Below, piece after piece: positions 1-8,139 of a stretch of DNA of 64,000 nucleotides (within the stretch, counting starts at the first letter, position 1; every line of letters begins with the position of its first letter). Both the position numbers and the translations under genes were made by a program. Origin of the DNA: Micromonospora eburnea (lineage in GTDB: Bacteria > Actinomycetota > Actinomycetes > Mycobacteriales > Micromonosporaceae); contig NZ_FMHY01000002.1 of assembly GCF_900090225.1 (NCBI RefSeq), positions 6,944,001-7,008,000 on the forward strand, given 5' to 3'. The notes beneath the pieces are model-generated. The model had not been told where the DNA came from, did no database searches, and worked only from the letters and a program-made list of their open reading frames with translations.

Positions 1-2
1 AG

Positions 3-920
3 GTGCCCGACCCCGAGCCCGGCCCCGACGAGGTGCTGATCGACGTACGGGCCAGCGCGGTGAACCGGGCGGACCTGCTGCAACGACAGGGGCACTATCC
101 GCCGCCGCCGGGTGCGCCGGCGTACCCGGGGTTGGAGTGCTCCGGGGTGATCGCCGCGGTCGGCGCCGAGGTGACCACCTGGGCGGTCGGGCAGGCGGTC
201 TGCGCGCTGCTGTCCGGCGGCGGGTACGCGGAGCGGGTGGCCGTGCCGGCCGCGCAGGTGCTGCCGGTGCCGGCCGGGGTGACCGTGGTCGACGCGGCGG
301 CGCTGCCGGAGGTGGCCTGCACGGTCTGGTCGAACGTGGTCCGGCTCGCCGGGCTGGCGAAGGGCGAGACGCTGCTGGTGCACGGTGGGGGCAGCGGGAT
401 CGGCACGTTCGCCGTCCAGCTCGGCGAGGCCCTCGGCGCGACGGTCGTGGTGACCGCCCGGACGGCGAAGCACGCGCGGCTGCGTGAGCTGGGTGCCGCG
501 CACACCATCGACTACCGGGAGCAGGACTTCGTCGAGGAGGTACGCCGGGTCACCGACGGCCGGGGCGCGGACGTCGTCCTGGACATCATGGGTGCCGCGT
601 ACCTGCCCCGGAACGTGGCGGCGCTGGCCACCGGCGGGCGGCTCGTGGTCATCGGCATGCAGGGCGGCCGGAAGGGCGAGCTGGACCTGGGCGTGCTGCT
701 GGCGAAGCGAGCCTCGGTGCACGCCACGGCGTTGCGCTCCCGCCCGCCGGAGGAGAAGGCGGAGATCGTCCGGGGCGTACGCGAGCAGGTGTGGCCGTTG
801 GTCGAGGCGGGGCGGATCCGGCCGATCGTGGACCGCCGGGTGCCGATGACCGAGGCGGCCGAGGCGCACCGCGTGGTGGAGACGAACCAGCACGTCGGCA
901 AGGTGCTGCTGGTCCGGTGA
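3..920 (+). CDS. NAD(P)H:quinone oxidoreductase, zinc-binding-dehydrogenase fold (5' partial)
   Basis: Medium-chain dehydrogenase of the quinone oxidoreductase branch, expected to reduce quinones or enals with NADPH in the cytosol. The visible protein has the GroES-like N-domain (SAVNRADLLQRQG, then YPGLECSG) and a Rossmann domain with the cofactor loop HGGGSGIGTFAVQLG near residues 127-141, followed by a PIVDRRVPM C-terminal section. No structural or catalytic zinc cysteines are seen, as usual for the QOR branch. Homologues normally carry about 20 residues before the PDPEPGPDEV segment, so the GTG at position 3 is probably internal and the gene begins before the window. It ends 4 bases before the convergent soxR gene. 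Family assignment is firm, substrate is not. Confidence 0.85.
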   Translation: MPDPEPGPDEVLIDVRASAVNRADLLQRQGHYPPPPGAPAYPGLECSGVIAAVGAEVTTWAVGQAVCALLSGGGYAERVAVPAAQVLPVPAGVTVVDAAALPEVACTVWSNVVRLAGLAKGETLLVHGGGSGIGTFAVQLGEALGATVVVTARTAKHARLRELGAAHTIDYREQDFVEEVRRVTDGRGADVVLDIMGAAYLPRNVAALATGGRLVVIGMQGGRKGELDLGVLLAKRASVHATALRSRPPEEKAEIVRGVREQVWPLVEAGRIRPIVDRRVPMTEAAEAHRVVETNQHVGKVLLVR

Positions 921-924
921 CCGG

Positions 925-1386
925 TCAGGCCGGCGCCGGGGCGCCGTCGGGGCGGGGCAGCACCAGCCGGGCGCCGGGGCCCTCGGCGGACAGCGAGTCG
1001 TCCGGGTTGTAGAGGGTGCAGCGCTGCAACGACAGGCAGCCGCAGCCGATGCAACCGTCCAGGTCGTCGCGGAGCTTGCCGAGCAGCCGGATCTTCTCGT
1101 TCAGCCGGTCCCGCCAGGCGCGGGAGAGCGCCGCCCAGTCCTCCGGGGTGGGCGTACGCGCGGACGGCAGCGAGTCCAGCGCCTCCCGGATCTCCTCCAG
1201 GGAGACGCCGACCTGCTGGGAGATCCGGACGAACGCCACCCGGCGCAGCTCGGTGCGGGCGTACCGGCGCTGGTTGCCGCCGGTCCGGTGGGACCGGATC
1301 AGTCCGAGCCGCTCGTAGTAGCGCAGCGCGGAGGGGGCCACCCCGCTGCGCGCGGAGAGCTGTCCGATGGTGAGTGCTTCGTGCAT
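925..1386 (-). CDS. soxR: SoxR, redox-sensing MerR-family transcriptional activator
   Basis: A 153-residue MerR-family regulator. The N-terminal winged helix (LTIGQLSARSGVAPSALRYY, residues 5-24) is followed by the dimerisation helix. The C-terminal cluster Cys112-x2-Cys115-x-Cys117-x5-Cys123 is the SoxR [2Fe-2S] signature. In actinomycetes SoxR responds mainly to redox-active small molecules and switches on reductases and exporters (family knowledge). The ATG at 1386 is chosen because it precedes MHEALTIGQ; an upstream in-frame ATG would run through the operator. A 20-bp palindrome lies directly upstream in the divergent promoter shared with the transketolase genes. Convergent with a quinone reductase. 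Another quinone reductase at 59782 has a SoxR-box-like promoter. Confidence 0.93.
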   Translation of the reverse strand: MHEALTIGQLSARSGVAPSALRYYERLGLIRSHRTGGNQRRYARTELRRVAFVRISQQVGVSLEEIREALDSLPSARTPTPEDWAALSRAWRDRLNEKIRLLGKLRDDLDGCIGCGCLSLQRCTLYNPDDSLSAEGPGARLVLPRPDGAPAPA

Positions 1387-1390
1387 CACA

Positions 1391-1426
1391 GAGCCTTGAG
1401 TTGAAGTGCGCTTCAACTTCGAGGCT
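1391..1426. promoter_or_regulatory. MerR-type divergent promoter/operator between soxR and transketolase genes
   Basis: The perfect 20-bp palindrome AGTTGAAGTGCGCTTCAACT spans 1399-1418, flanked by AGCCT (1392-1396) and AGGCT (1422-1426), which also pair. On the plus strand TTGAGT (1396-1401) and GAGGCT (1421-1426) are separated by 19 bp, the long spacer typical of MerR-family promoters. The ATG at 1433 lies 6 bases after the -10, so the rightward transcript may be leaderless. The minus strand is roughly mirror-symmetric and could serve soxR. Which regulator binds is inferred from adjacency only. Confidence 0.6.
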
Positions 1427-1432
1427 ATCCGT

Positions 1433-2125
1433 ATGACGACGACGACCGCCACCGACCCCGCCGTACTGCGGGCGCTGCTCGACCGGGTACGCGCCGGGCG
1501 CGAGTTCGGCGCGAACGTGTACTCGACGCTGGACGTGCTCCAGGTGCTCTACGACCGGGTGCTCCGGATCACCCCGGCGACCGTGGAGGACCCCGACCGG
1601 GACCGCTTCCTGCTCTCCAAGGGGCACGCGGTCGCCGGCTACTACGCCCTGCTCGCCGCCAAGGGCTTCGTGCCGGTGGAGTGGCTGGACGACCAGGGTG
1701 GCCCGGACAGCCGCCTCGGCGACCATCCGGACCACCTGCTGGTGCCCGGGGTGGAGATCGGCTCCGGGTCGCTCGGCCACGGCCTGGGTCTGGGCGTGGG
1801 CACCGCGCTCGGGCTGCGGGCCCAGGGCCGGTTCGACCCGCGCGTGTACGTGCTGCTCGGCGACGCCGAGTTGGACGAGGGCTCCAACCACGAGGCGATC
1901 GCGTACGCCGGGGCGACCGGGCTGGCCAGCCTGACCGCGATCGTGCTGGACAACAGGTCGGCCAGTCACGGCTGGCCGGGCGGCGTGGCCAGCCGGTTCA
2001 CCGCCAACGGGTGGACCGCCGCGACCGTCGACGGCCGGGACCACGAGGCCCTGCACACCGCCCTCACCGGACACGACAACCACCGGCCGCACGTCGTCGT
2101 CGCGGTCGTCACGGACGGAGAATGA
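1433..2125 (+). CDS. transketolase, N-terminal (thiamine-diphosphate) subunit
   Basis: First half of a split transketolase, 230 residues; the pair should move two-carbon ketol units between sugar phosphates in the pentose phosphate pathway. Visible motifs: SKGHAVAGYYALLAAKGF (63-80), GSLGHGLG (112-119) and the thiamine-diphosphate/metal segment GDAELDEGSNHEA (143-155) followed by LDNRSASHG. The ATG at 1433 was chosen because the longer frame would start inside the operator. The next gene overlaps it by ATGA at 2122-2125, so the two subunits are translationally coupled. Transcription probably starts at the MerR-type promoter just upstream. The split form may instead serve 1-deoxyketose or C7-sugar chemistry, which cannot be decided here. 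Confidence 0.9.
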   Translation: MTTTTATDPAVLRALLDRVRAGREFGANVYSTLDVLQVLYDRVLRITPATVEDPDRDRFLLSKGHAVAGYYALLAAKGFVPVEWLDDQGGPDSRLGDHPDHLLVPGVEIGSGSLGHGLGLGVGTALGLRAQGRFDPRVYVLLGDAELDEGSNHEAIAYAGATGLASLTAIVLDNRSASHGWPGGVASRFTANGWTAATVDGRDHEALHTALTGHDNHRPHVVVAVVTDGE

Positions 2126-3021
2126 GCATGCGCGAGACCTTCGTGGCGGCGGCCACCGACTTCCTGGACGACCCCCGGACCACCATCGTCCTGGCCGACA
2201 TCTCCGCCGCGGCGTTCGCCCCGGCCGCCGAGCGCCACCCGGACCGGGTCATCAACGTCGGCATCCGGGAGCAGCTCATGATGGGCGTGGCGGGTGGGCT
2301 CGCGCTGACCGGGCAGCGCCCGATCGTGCACAGCTACGCTCCGTTCCTCGTCGAGCGGGCGTACGAGCAGATCAAGCTGGATCTCGACCACCAAGGGGTC
2401 GGGGCGGTGCTGGTCAGCGTCGGCGCGTCGTACGACCGGGCGGCGGCGGGCCGCACCCATCTCAGCCCGGCCGACGTGGCGCTGATCGACACCCTGCACG
2501 ACTGGACGGTGCACGTGCCCGGCCACCGGGACGAGGTGCCCGGGCTGCTGCGGAACGTGGTGTGCGGGCAGGGCTCTGCGTACGTGCGGTTGTCCACGCG
2601 GAGCAACACGCAGGCGTACCCGGACGCGGGTGACCTGCGGGTGGTCCGCGACGCCGGCCCGGGAGCGCCGCTGCTGGTGGCGGTCGGTCCGGTGCTGGAC
2701 CAGGCGCTCGCGGCGGTCACCGACCGGCCGGTCACCGTGGCGTACACCCATCGGCCGCGGCCGTTCGACGTGGCCGGTCTGCGGGCCCTCGCGGGCACCG
2801 AGGTGATCCTGGTCGAGCCGTATCTGGCGGGCACCTCGGCCCGGGTGGTCGCCGCGGCGCTGGCCGACCGGCCGCACCGGCTGCTCGCCCTCGGCGTGGG
2901 CCGGTCGGAGCTGCGCCGCTACGGCACGCCCGAGGACCACGACCGCTGGCACGGCCTGGACGCGGCCGGGCTACGCCGCTCGATCGACGCGTTCCTCACC
3001 CCGGCCCCGGCCATCGCCTGA
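2122..3021 (+). CDS. transketolase, C-terminal (pyrimidine-binding) subunit
   Basis: Second half of the split transketolase, 299 residues. The N-terminal part has the Pyr-domain signature VINVGIREQLMMGVAGGLALTG, whose Glu50 is the expected activator of the cofactor aminopyrimidine. The C-terminal transketolase domain follows (EVILVEPYLAGTSARVVAAAL). Overlaps the N-terminal subunit by 4 bases and must act with it as a heteromer. Transcription is probably terminated at the strong hairpin just after the stop. The weak point is substrate identity: split transketolases occur both in central metabolism and in secondary-metabolite clusters, and no such cluster is visible here. Confidence 0.9.
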   Translation: MSMRETFVAAATDFLDDPRTTIVLADISAAAFAPAAERHPDRVINVGIREQLMMGVAGGLALTGQRPIVHSYAPFLVERAYEQIKLDLDHQGVGAVLVSVGASYDRAAAGRTHLSPADVALIDTLHDWTVHVPGHRDEVPGLLRNVVCGQGSAYVRLSTRSNTQAYPDAGDLRVVRDAGPGAPLLVAVGPVLDQALAAVTDRPVTVAYTHRPRPFDVAGLRALAGTEVILVEPYLAGTSARVVAAALADRPHRLLALGVGRSELRRYGTPEDHDRWHGLDAAGLRRSIDAFLTPAPAIA

Positions 3022-3029
3022 ACCACTCT

Positions 3030-3080
3030 CGATCGCGCAATGGCGGCATCCCGTCCTGGGATGCCGCCATTGCTTGATCG
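3030..3080. terminator. bidirectional stem-loop terminator between convergent genes
   Basis: CAATGGCGGCATCCC (3038-3052) pairs perfectly with GGGATGCCGCCATTG (3058-3072) around a 5-base loop. The stem extends to CGATC at both ends with two mismatched positions. It sits between the stop codons of the convergent transketolase and glycosyltransferase genes and has no marked U-tract, as is common in high-GC actinomycetes. Confidence 0.8.
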
Positions 3081-3098
3081 GGGGCGCGCCGTGCGGCG

Positions 3099-3806
3099 TC
3101 AGTTCGCGGCGACGCTGGCCGAGCGACGCCGGGCGCGCTCGCGGGCGAGGATCCAGATGGCCTCGACGCCGTCCTTCCAGGTGATCTTCTTGCCCTCTTC
3201 GCGACCCCGGGCCCGGTAGCTGATCGGCACCTCGTAGGGGCGGATGCGCTGGCGGAGCAGCTTGCCGGTGACCTCGGCCTCCATGCCGAAGCCACGGGAC
3301 CGGACCTGGAGCGAACGGTACAGCTCCAGCGGCATCAGCTTGAAGCAGGTCTCCAGGTCGCCGATGTACGAGTTGAACAGCACGTTCGCCGCCATCGTGA
3401 CGCCTTTGTTGCCAATCACGTACCAGAAGCTGTAGGCACTGTGACTGCCGAAGGTCCGGTTGCCGTAGACCACCGTCGCCCGCCCGTCGAGCACCGGTTC
3501 GAGCAGCCGCGGGATGTCCTGCGGGTCGTATTCGAGGTCGGCGTCGAGGATGACCATGTATTCACCCTCGGCGTTGTCCACGGCGGTTCTGATCGCCGCG
3601 CCCTTGCCGGCGTTGCGTGGGTGGGTGATCACCCGCAGCCGCGCGTCGTCCATCCGGCCGAGCACCTCACCGGTGCCGTCCCGGCTCCCGTCGTCCACCA
3701 CGACGAGCTCGATCTCGCACGGGTAATCCACCGCCAATGCCTGCTTAAGGGCATCCGCGATGCGTTCCTCCTCGTTGAAGACCGGCATGAGGATCGAGAG
3801 CTTCAC
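3099..3806 (-). CDS. glycosyltransferase family 2, dolichyl/polyprenyl-phosphate mannose synthase-like
   Basis: Cytoplasmic GT2 enzyme of 235 residues, expected to move a sugar from a nucleotide sugar to a polyprenyl phosphate. Motifs: SILMPVFNEEERI at the start, VVVDDGSRDGT (36-46) with the nucleotide-binding DDGS, and VILDADLEYDPQDIP (85-99) with the metal-binding DAD. A length near 235 and no C-terminal membrane helices fit the DPM1-like subgroup. The GTG at 3806 has GGAGA four bases upstream and gives the usual VKLSILMPVFNEEE start; the longer frame has no family match. The gene is alone on its strand and convergent with the transketolase pair. Acceptor unproven. Confidence 0.88.
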   Translation of the reverse strand: MKLSILMPVFNEEERIADALKQALAVDYPCEIELVVVDDGSRDGTGEVLGRMDDARLRVITHPRNAGKGAAIRTAVDNAEGEYMVILDADLEYDPQDIPRLLEPVLDGRATVVYGNRTFGSHSAYSFWYVIGNKGVTMAANVLFNSYIGDLETCFKLMPLELYRSLQVRSRGFGMEAEVTGKLLRQRIRPYEVPISYRARGREEGKKITWKDGVEAIWILARERARRRSASVAAN

Positions 3807-3965
3807 GGGTTCTCCACGGTGGCAACGGTAAGTCGGCCTCAGCGTAACCCGGTTGGTCGTCGCGGCAGCGGAGCATGTCCCAGAGTGGGACGGCATCTTG
3901 ACCGCTCGCCCCGAGTTCGCCACCCATCCGGCCCGCCCGATGTGTCGGAAAAGTTCCCTTCCACA

Positions 3966-4052
3966 GTCGGCCGCAAGGCCGACGAGACGTATTCACATAC
4001 CGCCTCCACCCGGTTACCGTCGGGTAACTCAATCGACGTCCCGCGATTGAGT
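3966..4052 (+). promoter_or_regulatory. structured 5' region upstream of the SGNH hydrolase gene
   Basis: Three consecutive inverted repeats: GTCGGCC/GGCCGAC (3966-3983), GTTACC/GGTAAC (4013-4028) and ACTCAATC/GATTGAGT (4027-4052). The third ends two bases before the ribosome binding site AAAGGAG (4055-4061), and the second and third share GTAAC bases, so they could be alternative pairings. No known riboswitch class was recognised. Confidence 0.35.
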
Positions 4053-4068
4053 GGAAAGGAGTGCGTCG

Positions 4069-5667
4069 ATGCTTGGCACCCCCACCAGGCGCGAACGGAC
4101 GACCCGGCGGCGGGCCGTGGCCGTCCTGTCCGCCGCCGCTCTCGCCCTACCGATGCTGGTCGGACCGGCCGCCCCCGCGGCCGCCGCAGACCGGCCCGCC
4201 GTCCAGCCGCTCCCCACGGCCCTCGAATCCGTCCGCGCCGCCGAGGCCACCGCCCTCTACGGCTCACCCGAACTCCGGCCGCTGGAACAACGGCGGACCG
4301 CCCTGGTCACCATGGGCGACAGCGAGATCTCCGGCGAGGGAGTCGGCAACTACGTGCCCGGCACCCACCAGGACGGCAACTGGTGCGACCGCTCGTACGA
4401 CCAGGCGGTCTTCCGTACCGGGATCCCGGCCGACGAGAAGTACAACCTGGCCTGCTCGGGCGCCACCCCGTGGAACCTGATCGCCGGCGGCCCGACCCAG
4501 CACAACGAGCTGAACCAGGGCGACTACCTGGCGATCAAGGCGCGCAACACGCACATCAAGCTGATCTGGGTGGTCGTCGGCGCGAACGGCGACGGCACCA
4601 TCCAGTTCGGGCCCGTCGCCACCGACTGCGCGATCCGCCGGGTCTTCCTCCAGGGAGCGTGCTGGCCGACGTACACCGACCAGTGGACGATCCGCACCGA
4701 CGGCAGCCGCGCCGCCGTCGAGGACGCGCTCAACTCCATCCGGCAGACCATGACCTCCGCCGGCTACCTGCGCTCCGACTACGAGCTGGTGCTGATGTCG
4801 TACCCGAGCCCGGGCAGCCCGGACGTGGAGGACAACCCGAACTTCCCCGGCTGGTACTCCGGCGGCTGCCTGCTCTACCTCGCCGACGCGGCGTTCGCCC
4901 GGAACAAGGCCGTACCGCTGTTCGAGTCCGCCCTGCGGGCGGCGGCGACCAACACCGGCACCCGCTACCTGGACGCCAGCCGGCTCTTCCACGGCCACGA
5001 GGTGTGCACCGACAACACCTCGGTCCGCGGTCTCTACATCGAGATCGGCATCTGGGACGAGAACGCCGCCCGGCAGTCGTTCCACCCCAACTACCGTGGG
5101 CACGGCATGTTCGCCCAGTGCATGACGCAGTTCTGGAACTCGGGCCAGGCGCGGGCGACCTGCGTCGACCCGGCCAGCACCGGGCAGGGCGCGCTGATCA
5201 ACGGGCTGCTGGAGTTCAAGCAGCTACGCAACGTCGCCACCGGCACCTGCGTGGACGGCAAGGGGTACGACTCCCGTAACAACACGGTCCAGCAGTCGTA
5301 CGGCTGCCACGGCGGGCGCAACCAGGGCTTCTGGTACGACCCGGCGCGACAGTCGCTGCACTCCGAGCTGTCCCACGACCGCTGCCTGGACGTGACCGGC
5401 GGCTCGTTGACCGCAAACACCACGGTCAACACCTACGACTGCAACGGCGGGCTCAACCAGAAGTTCGTCTTCGCCGGCAACCAGCTCAAGCCGGCCGGTG
5501 CGACCAACCTCTGTGTCGGCTTCGACAGCCCGTTGCTGGGCACCCCACGGCTGCGGCTGGCCACCTGCTCCACCAGCACCCGCCAGCAGTGGTCCTTCGA
5601 GTCCCGCTCGTACGCCAACCCGGTCGGCTACGGCCACTCCGACTTCATCGGCTCCCGGGTCTACTGA
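4069..5667 (+). CDS. secreted SGNH-type hydrolase with C-terminal ricin-B lectin domain
   Basis: Secreted esterase/lipase-like protein of 532 residues. A basic start (TRRERTTRRR) and hydrophobic core ending in APAAAAD at residue 41 form a Sec-type signal peptide. The SGNH block I is GDSEISGEG with nucleophile Ser85; GANGDGT supplies the block III Asn and SFHPNYRGHG the catalytic His. The last 150 or so residues repeat a CVD...QQWxx pattern (GTCVDGKGY, RCLDVTGG, LCVGFD, then QQWSF), a ricin-type beta-trefoil that binds carbohydrate. The likely job is cleaving ester groups on a polysaccharide or glycolipid outside the cell. ATG 4069 follows AAAGGAG by 7 bases. Exact substrate unknown. Confidence 0.87.
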   Translation: MLGTPTRRERTTRRRAVAVLSAAALALPMLVGPAAPAAAADRPAVQPLPTALESVRAAEATALYGSPELRPLEQRRTALVTMGDSEISGEGVGNYVPGTHQDGNWCDRSYDQAVFRTGIPADEKYNLACSGATPWNLIAGGPTQHNELNQGDYLAIKARNTHIKLIWVVVGANGDGTIQFGPVATDCAIRRVFLQGACWPTYTDQWTIRTDGSRAAVEDALNSIRQTMTSAGYLRSDYELVLMSYPSPGSPDVEDNPNFPGWYSGGCLLYLADAAFARNKAVPLFESALRAAATNTGTRYLDASRLFHGHEVCTDNTSVRGLYIEIGIWDENAARQSFHPNYRGHGMFAQCMTQFWNSGQARATCVDPASTGQGALINGLLEFKQLRNVATGTCVDGKGYDSRNNTVQQSYGCHGGRNQGFWYDPARQSLHSELSHDRCLDVTGGSLTANTTVNTYDCNGGLNQKFVFAGNQLKPAGATNLCVGFDSPLLGTPRLRLATCSTSTRQQWSFESRSYANPVGYGHSDFIGSRVY

Positions 5668-5735
5668 GCAGATCGCCGGGGCCGGCTGGATGCTGGCCGA
5701 CCCCGGCGATCCGCCTCACCGCTGGCGGGTGCGGG

Positions 5736-6167
5736 TCACGGAGTACGCGCGTCGCCGGGCTCGACCACACGGAAGCGCTCGGCGACGACGAGGGTGTCGT
5801 CATCGATGGCCGGGGTCCGGCCCAGGAACTCGCGCACGCCCTCGCTCTGGAAGAACTCCTCGTGGGCCGCCCGCCACGCTGCCACGTCAGCGTAGCCACG
5901 CCCCTCGGCTCGCGCGAAGTCGTCGTCGATCTCCTTCATCGGAACGACGCGCACGTCGACGAGCTCGATCGTGACCGCCGGACGCCCCTCCGAATCAAGC
6001 ACCGAGAATCGCTGACCGGTCGCCGGCACCGCCTCTCCGGCGTGCTCGTAAATCTCCAGCAGGCCCGTGAGCGCGGTCTTCTGACCACTCAGGATCGCCG
6101 CCACCCCACGGTCACGTTCCGGACCGGGAAAGGCGAGTTCAAGGGTCGGAAGCTCTTCATGTCCCAT
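5736..6167 (-). CDS. ASCH domain protein
   Basis: A 143-residue protein with the ASCH (PUA-like) beta-barrel pattern: an early LTGLLEIYEHAGEAVPATGQ, then FSVLDSEGRPAVTIELVDVRVVPMKEI, and the late helix-rich segment ADVAAWRAAHEEFFQSEG. ASCH proteins are thought to bind RNA or modified nucleosides, and some are amidohydrolases acting on acetylated cytidine (family knowledge). The ATG at 6167 (MGHEELPTLELAFPG) matches the family start. Both neighbours are on the same strand but unrelated. Biochemical role in this organism not known. Confidence 0.8.
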   Translation of the reverse strand: MGHEELPTLELAFPGPERDRGVAAILSGQKTALTGLLEIYEHAGEAVPATGQRFSVLDSEGRPAVTIELVDVRVVPMKEIDDDFARAEGRGYADVAAWRAAHEEFFQSEGVREFLGRTPAIDDDTLVVAERFRVVEPGDARTP

Positions 6168-6221
6168 CGGGCGAGGGTACCGACACGCCCGCACCGGTGG
6201 TCATTCGCAAGATCGCATCGT

Positions 6222-6734
6222 CTAGCGCACCGGCGCGGGGCGGAACGCGAACGGCCGGGCACCGACCGGCGGCTCGCCGATGGTGGCGACCAGCCGCTCC
6301 GCAGGCTTCCGGAGTCGGGTCCGGAAGGCGTGGTTGAGCAGGGTGTCGACCTGCCATACCTGCTTCGGGTGGTGGGTACGGATGAGGAACCGCTCGCGGA
6401 CCCCGTCGATGGCGGTCGCCGCCAGCTCGACGCTCTGCGACCGGGGGTCGGGGCTCCAGGTGACGTTGCTCAGCTCACCCAGTTCGGTGTTGAGGTGCAG
6501 GCGCAGCCGGTGCAGCACCCGGGTCTGCCGGGTGACCACCAGCCGGCGGTGGGTGAGGAGCATGAGGTAGTCGCCGCCGATCGGTTGATCGGGGCGGCTA
6601 CAGCGGGTGACCAGGATCGGGGCGTCTCCGGAGCCGACGCACCGGCGGAAGATCGGTATGTGACGGCTGACGGTCTGGGTCGCCAGGCCGGTCTCGGCGG
6701 CGGCCGGAAGGAACGTTCGTGAGAACACGTCCAT
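6222..6734 (-). CDS. hypothetical protein, PH-like fold possible
   Basis: Unrecognised protein of about 170 residues. It has alternating hydrophobic strands (DYLMLLTHRRLVVTRQTRVLHRLRLHLN, then ERFLIRTHH) that could form a PH-like barrel of the kind seen in short actinobacterial membrane-associated proteins, but no motif is decisive. No transmembrane helix or signal peptide. The start is uncertain: ATG 6734 (MDVFSRTFLPAAAE) and ATG 6752 are both possible and neither has a clear ribosome binding site. It lies downstream of the thiolase gene on the same strand with a 118-base gap. Codon bias supports real coding. Confidence 0.6.
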   Translation of the reverse strand: MDVFSRTFLPAAAETGLATQTVSRHIPIFRRCVGSGDAPILVTRCSRPDQPIGGDYLMLLTHRRLVVTRQTRVLHRLRLHLNTELGELSNVTWSPDPRSQSVELAATAIDGVRERFLIRTHHPKQVWQVDTLLNHAFRTRLRKPAERLVATIGEPPVGARPFAFRPAPVR

Positions 6735-6852
6735 GCAAGATGCAACGAGCATATGCGCAGGGGTGATATGGGTCACTCCCGATTTCTGGAACTTCCACTC
6801 CCGCAATCGCACCCGCTGTCCGACAGCGAGCCCGACGACGAGGCCGAACGCC

Positions 6853-8025
6853 TCAGAGCAGCTCGACGATGGTGGCGTTGGCCATGCCGCCGCCCTCACA
6901 CATGGTCTGCAGGCCGTAGCGGATCCCGTTGTCCCGCATGTGCTGGAGCATGGTGGTCATGATCCGCGCGCCGGACCCGCCGAGCGGATGCCCCAGGGCG
7001 ATCGCCCCGCCGCGCGGGTTCAGCCGCTCCGGGTCCGCCTCGGTCTCGGCCAGCCAGGCCAGCGGCACCGGGGCGAACGCCTCGTTCACCTCGTACACCC
7101 CGATCTCCTCGATGCCCAGCCCCGCGCGGCGCAGCGCCTTCGCGGTGGCCGGGATGGGTGCGGTGAGCATGGTGACCGGGTCGTCGGCGGCGACCACTGC
7201 GGTGTGCACCCGGGCCAGCGGGCGCAGGCCGTGCCGGCTGGCCCACTCGCTGGTGGTGACGGCGAGCGCCGCCGCGCCGTCGGAGATCTGCGACGCGGAC
7301 CCGGCGGTGACCACGCCGTCGGCCTTGAACGGGGTGGCCAGCTCGCCGAGCTTGGCCAGCGTGGTGTCCCGCCGGATGCCCTCGTCTGCGGTGAACTTGC
7401 CACCGTCGGCCAGCGGCACCGGGGCCAGCTCGGGATCGAACGCGCCCGCGTCCTGCGCGGCGGCCGCCTTCTCGTGGCTGGCCAGCGCGTACTCGTCGAG
7501 CTGCGCGCGGGAGAAGCGCCACCGCTGGGCGATCAGCTCGGCGCCGACGCCCTGGTTGAACGGGAGCGGGTTGTCCTCGGCGACGCCCTCGACGCCCCGA
7601 TAGCGGTCCAGGATCGCCCCGCTGAACGGCATCCCGCCGGCCACGCTGGAGCCCATCGGCACCCGGGTCATCGACTCCACCCCACCGGCGACCACGAGAT
7701 CGGCCTGGCCGGACACGACGGTGGCGGCAGCGAAGTGCAGCGCCTGCTGGCTCGACCCGCACTGCCGGTCGAGGGTGGTGCCGGGGACCGACTCGGGCCA
7801 GCCGGCGGCGAGCACGGCGTTGCGCGCGACGTTCCAGGACTGCTCGCCGACCTGGGACACGCAGCCCCAGACCACGTCGTCGACCTGACCGGGGTCGATC
7901 CCGGTCCGCTCGGCGAGGGCCCGCAGCACGTGCGCCGAGAGGTCGACCGGATGGACGCCGGCGAGGCTGCCCTTGCGCCGCCCGACCGGGGTGCGTACCG
8001 CACCGACGATGACCGCGTCACTCAT
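6853..8025 (-). CDS. acetyl-CoA C-acyltransferase (thiolase)
   Basis: Thiolase of 390 residues, the normal family length. The nucleophile is Cys89 in DRQCGSSQQAL. The NEAFAP loop, GGAIALGHPLGGSG with His346, and CEGGGMANATIVE with Cys376 supply the other active-site residues. It should either degrade 3-ketoacyl-CoA during fatty acid breakdown or condense two acetyl-CoA. No enoyl-CoA hydratase or dehydrogenase gene is adjacent, so the direction cannot be inferred from context. ATG 8025 gives the standard MSDAVIVGAVRTPVGR start. Transcribed away from the PH-domain-like gene at 8140. Confidence 0.95.
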   Translation of the reverse strand: MSDAVIVGAVRTPVGRRKGSLAGVHPVDLSAHVLRALAERTGIDPGQVDDVVWGCVSQVGEQSWNVARNAVLAAGWPESVPGTTLDRQCGSSQQALHFAAATVVSGQADLVVAGGVESMTRVPMGSSVAGGMPFSGAILDRYRGVEGVAEDNPLPFNQGVGAELIAQRWRFSRAQLDEYALASHEKAAAAQDAGAFDPELAPVPLADGGKFTADEGIRRDTTLAKLGELATPFKADGVVTAGSASQISDGAAALAVTTSEWASRHGLRPLARVHTAVVAADDPVTMLTAPIPATAKALRRAGLGIEEIGVYEVNEAFAPVPLAWLAETEADPERLNPRGGAIALGHPLGGSGARIMTTMLQHMRDNGIRYGLQTMCEGGGMANATIVELL

Positions 8026-8139
8026 GTCTACTCCCCGGTAACCTGGCTTGCCCCGATCCTACGTGCTGACCCGGCCGGCCGTCCTCCCCCGTTTCCGGGC
8101 CGTCCCGACGGGCGCTCGGGCGGCTGGCATGCTGGGGCG

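Noticed and set aside
512..2092. A 526-codon open frame on the minus strand across soxR and the transketolase gene
   Set aside because: It is a product of GC-rich third positions in the real genes; the translation is low-complexity, has no domain, and crosses the intergenic operator.
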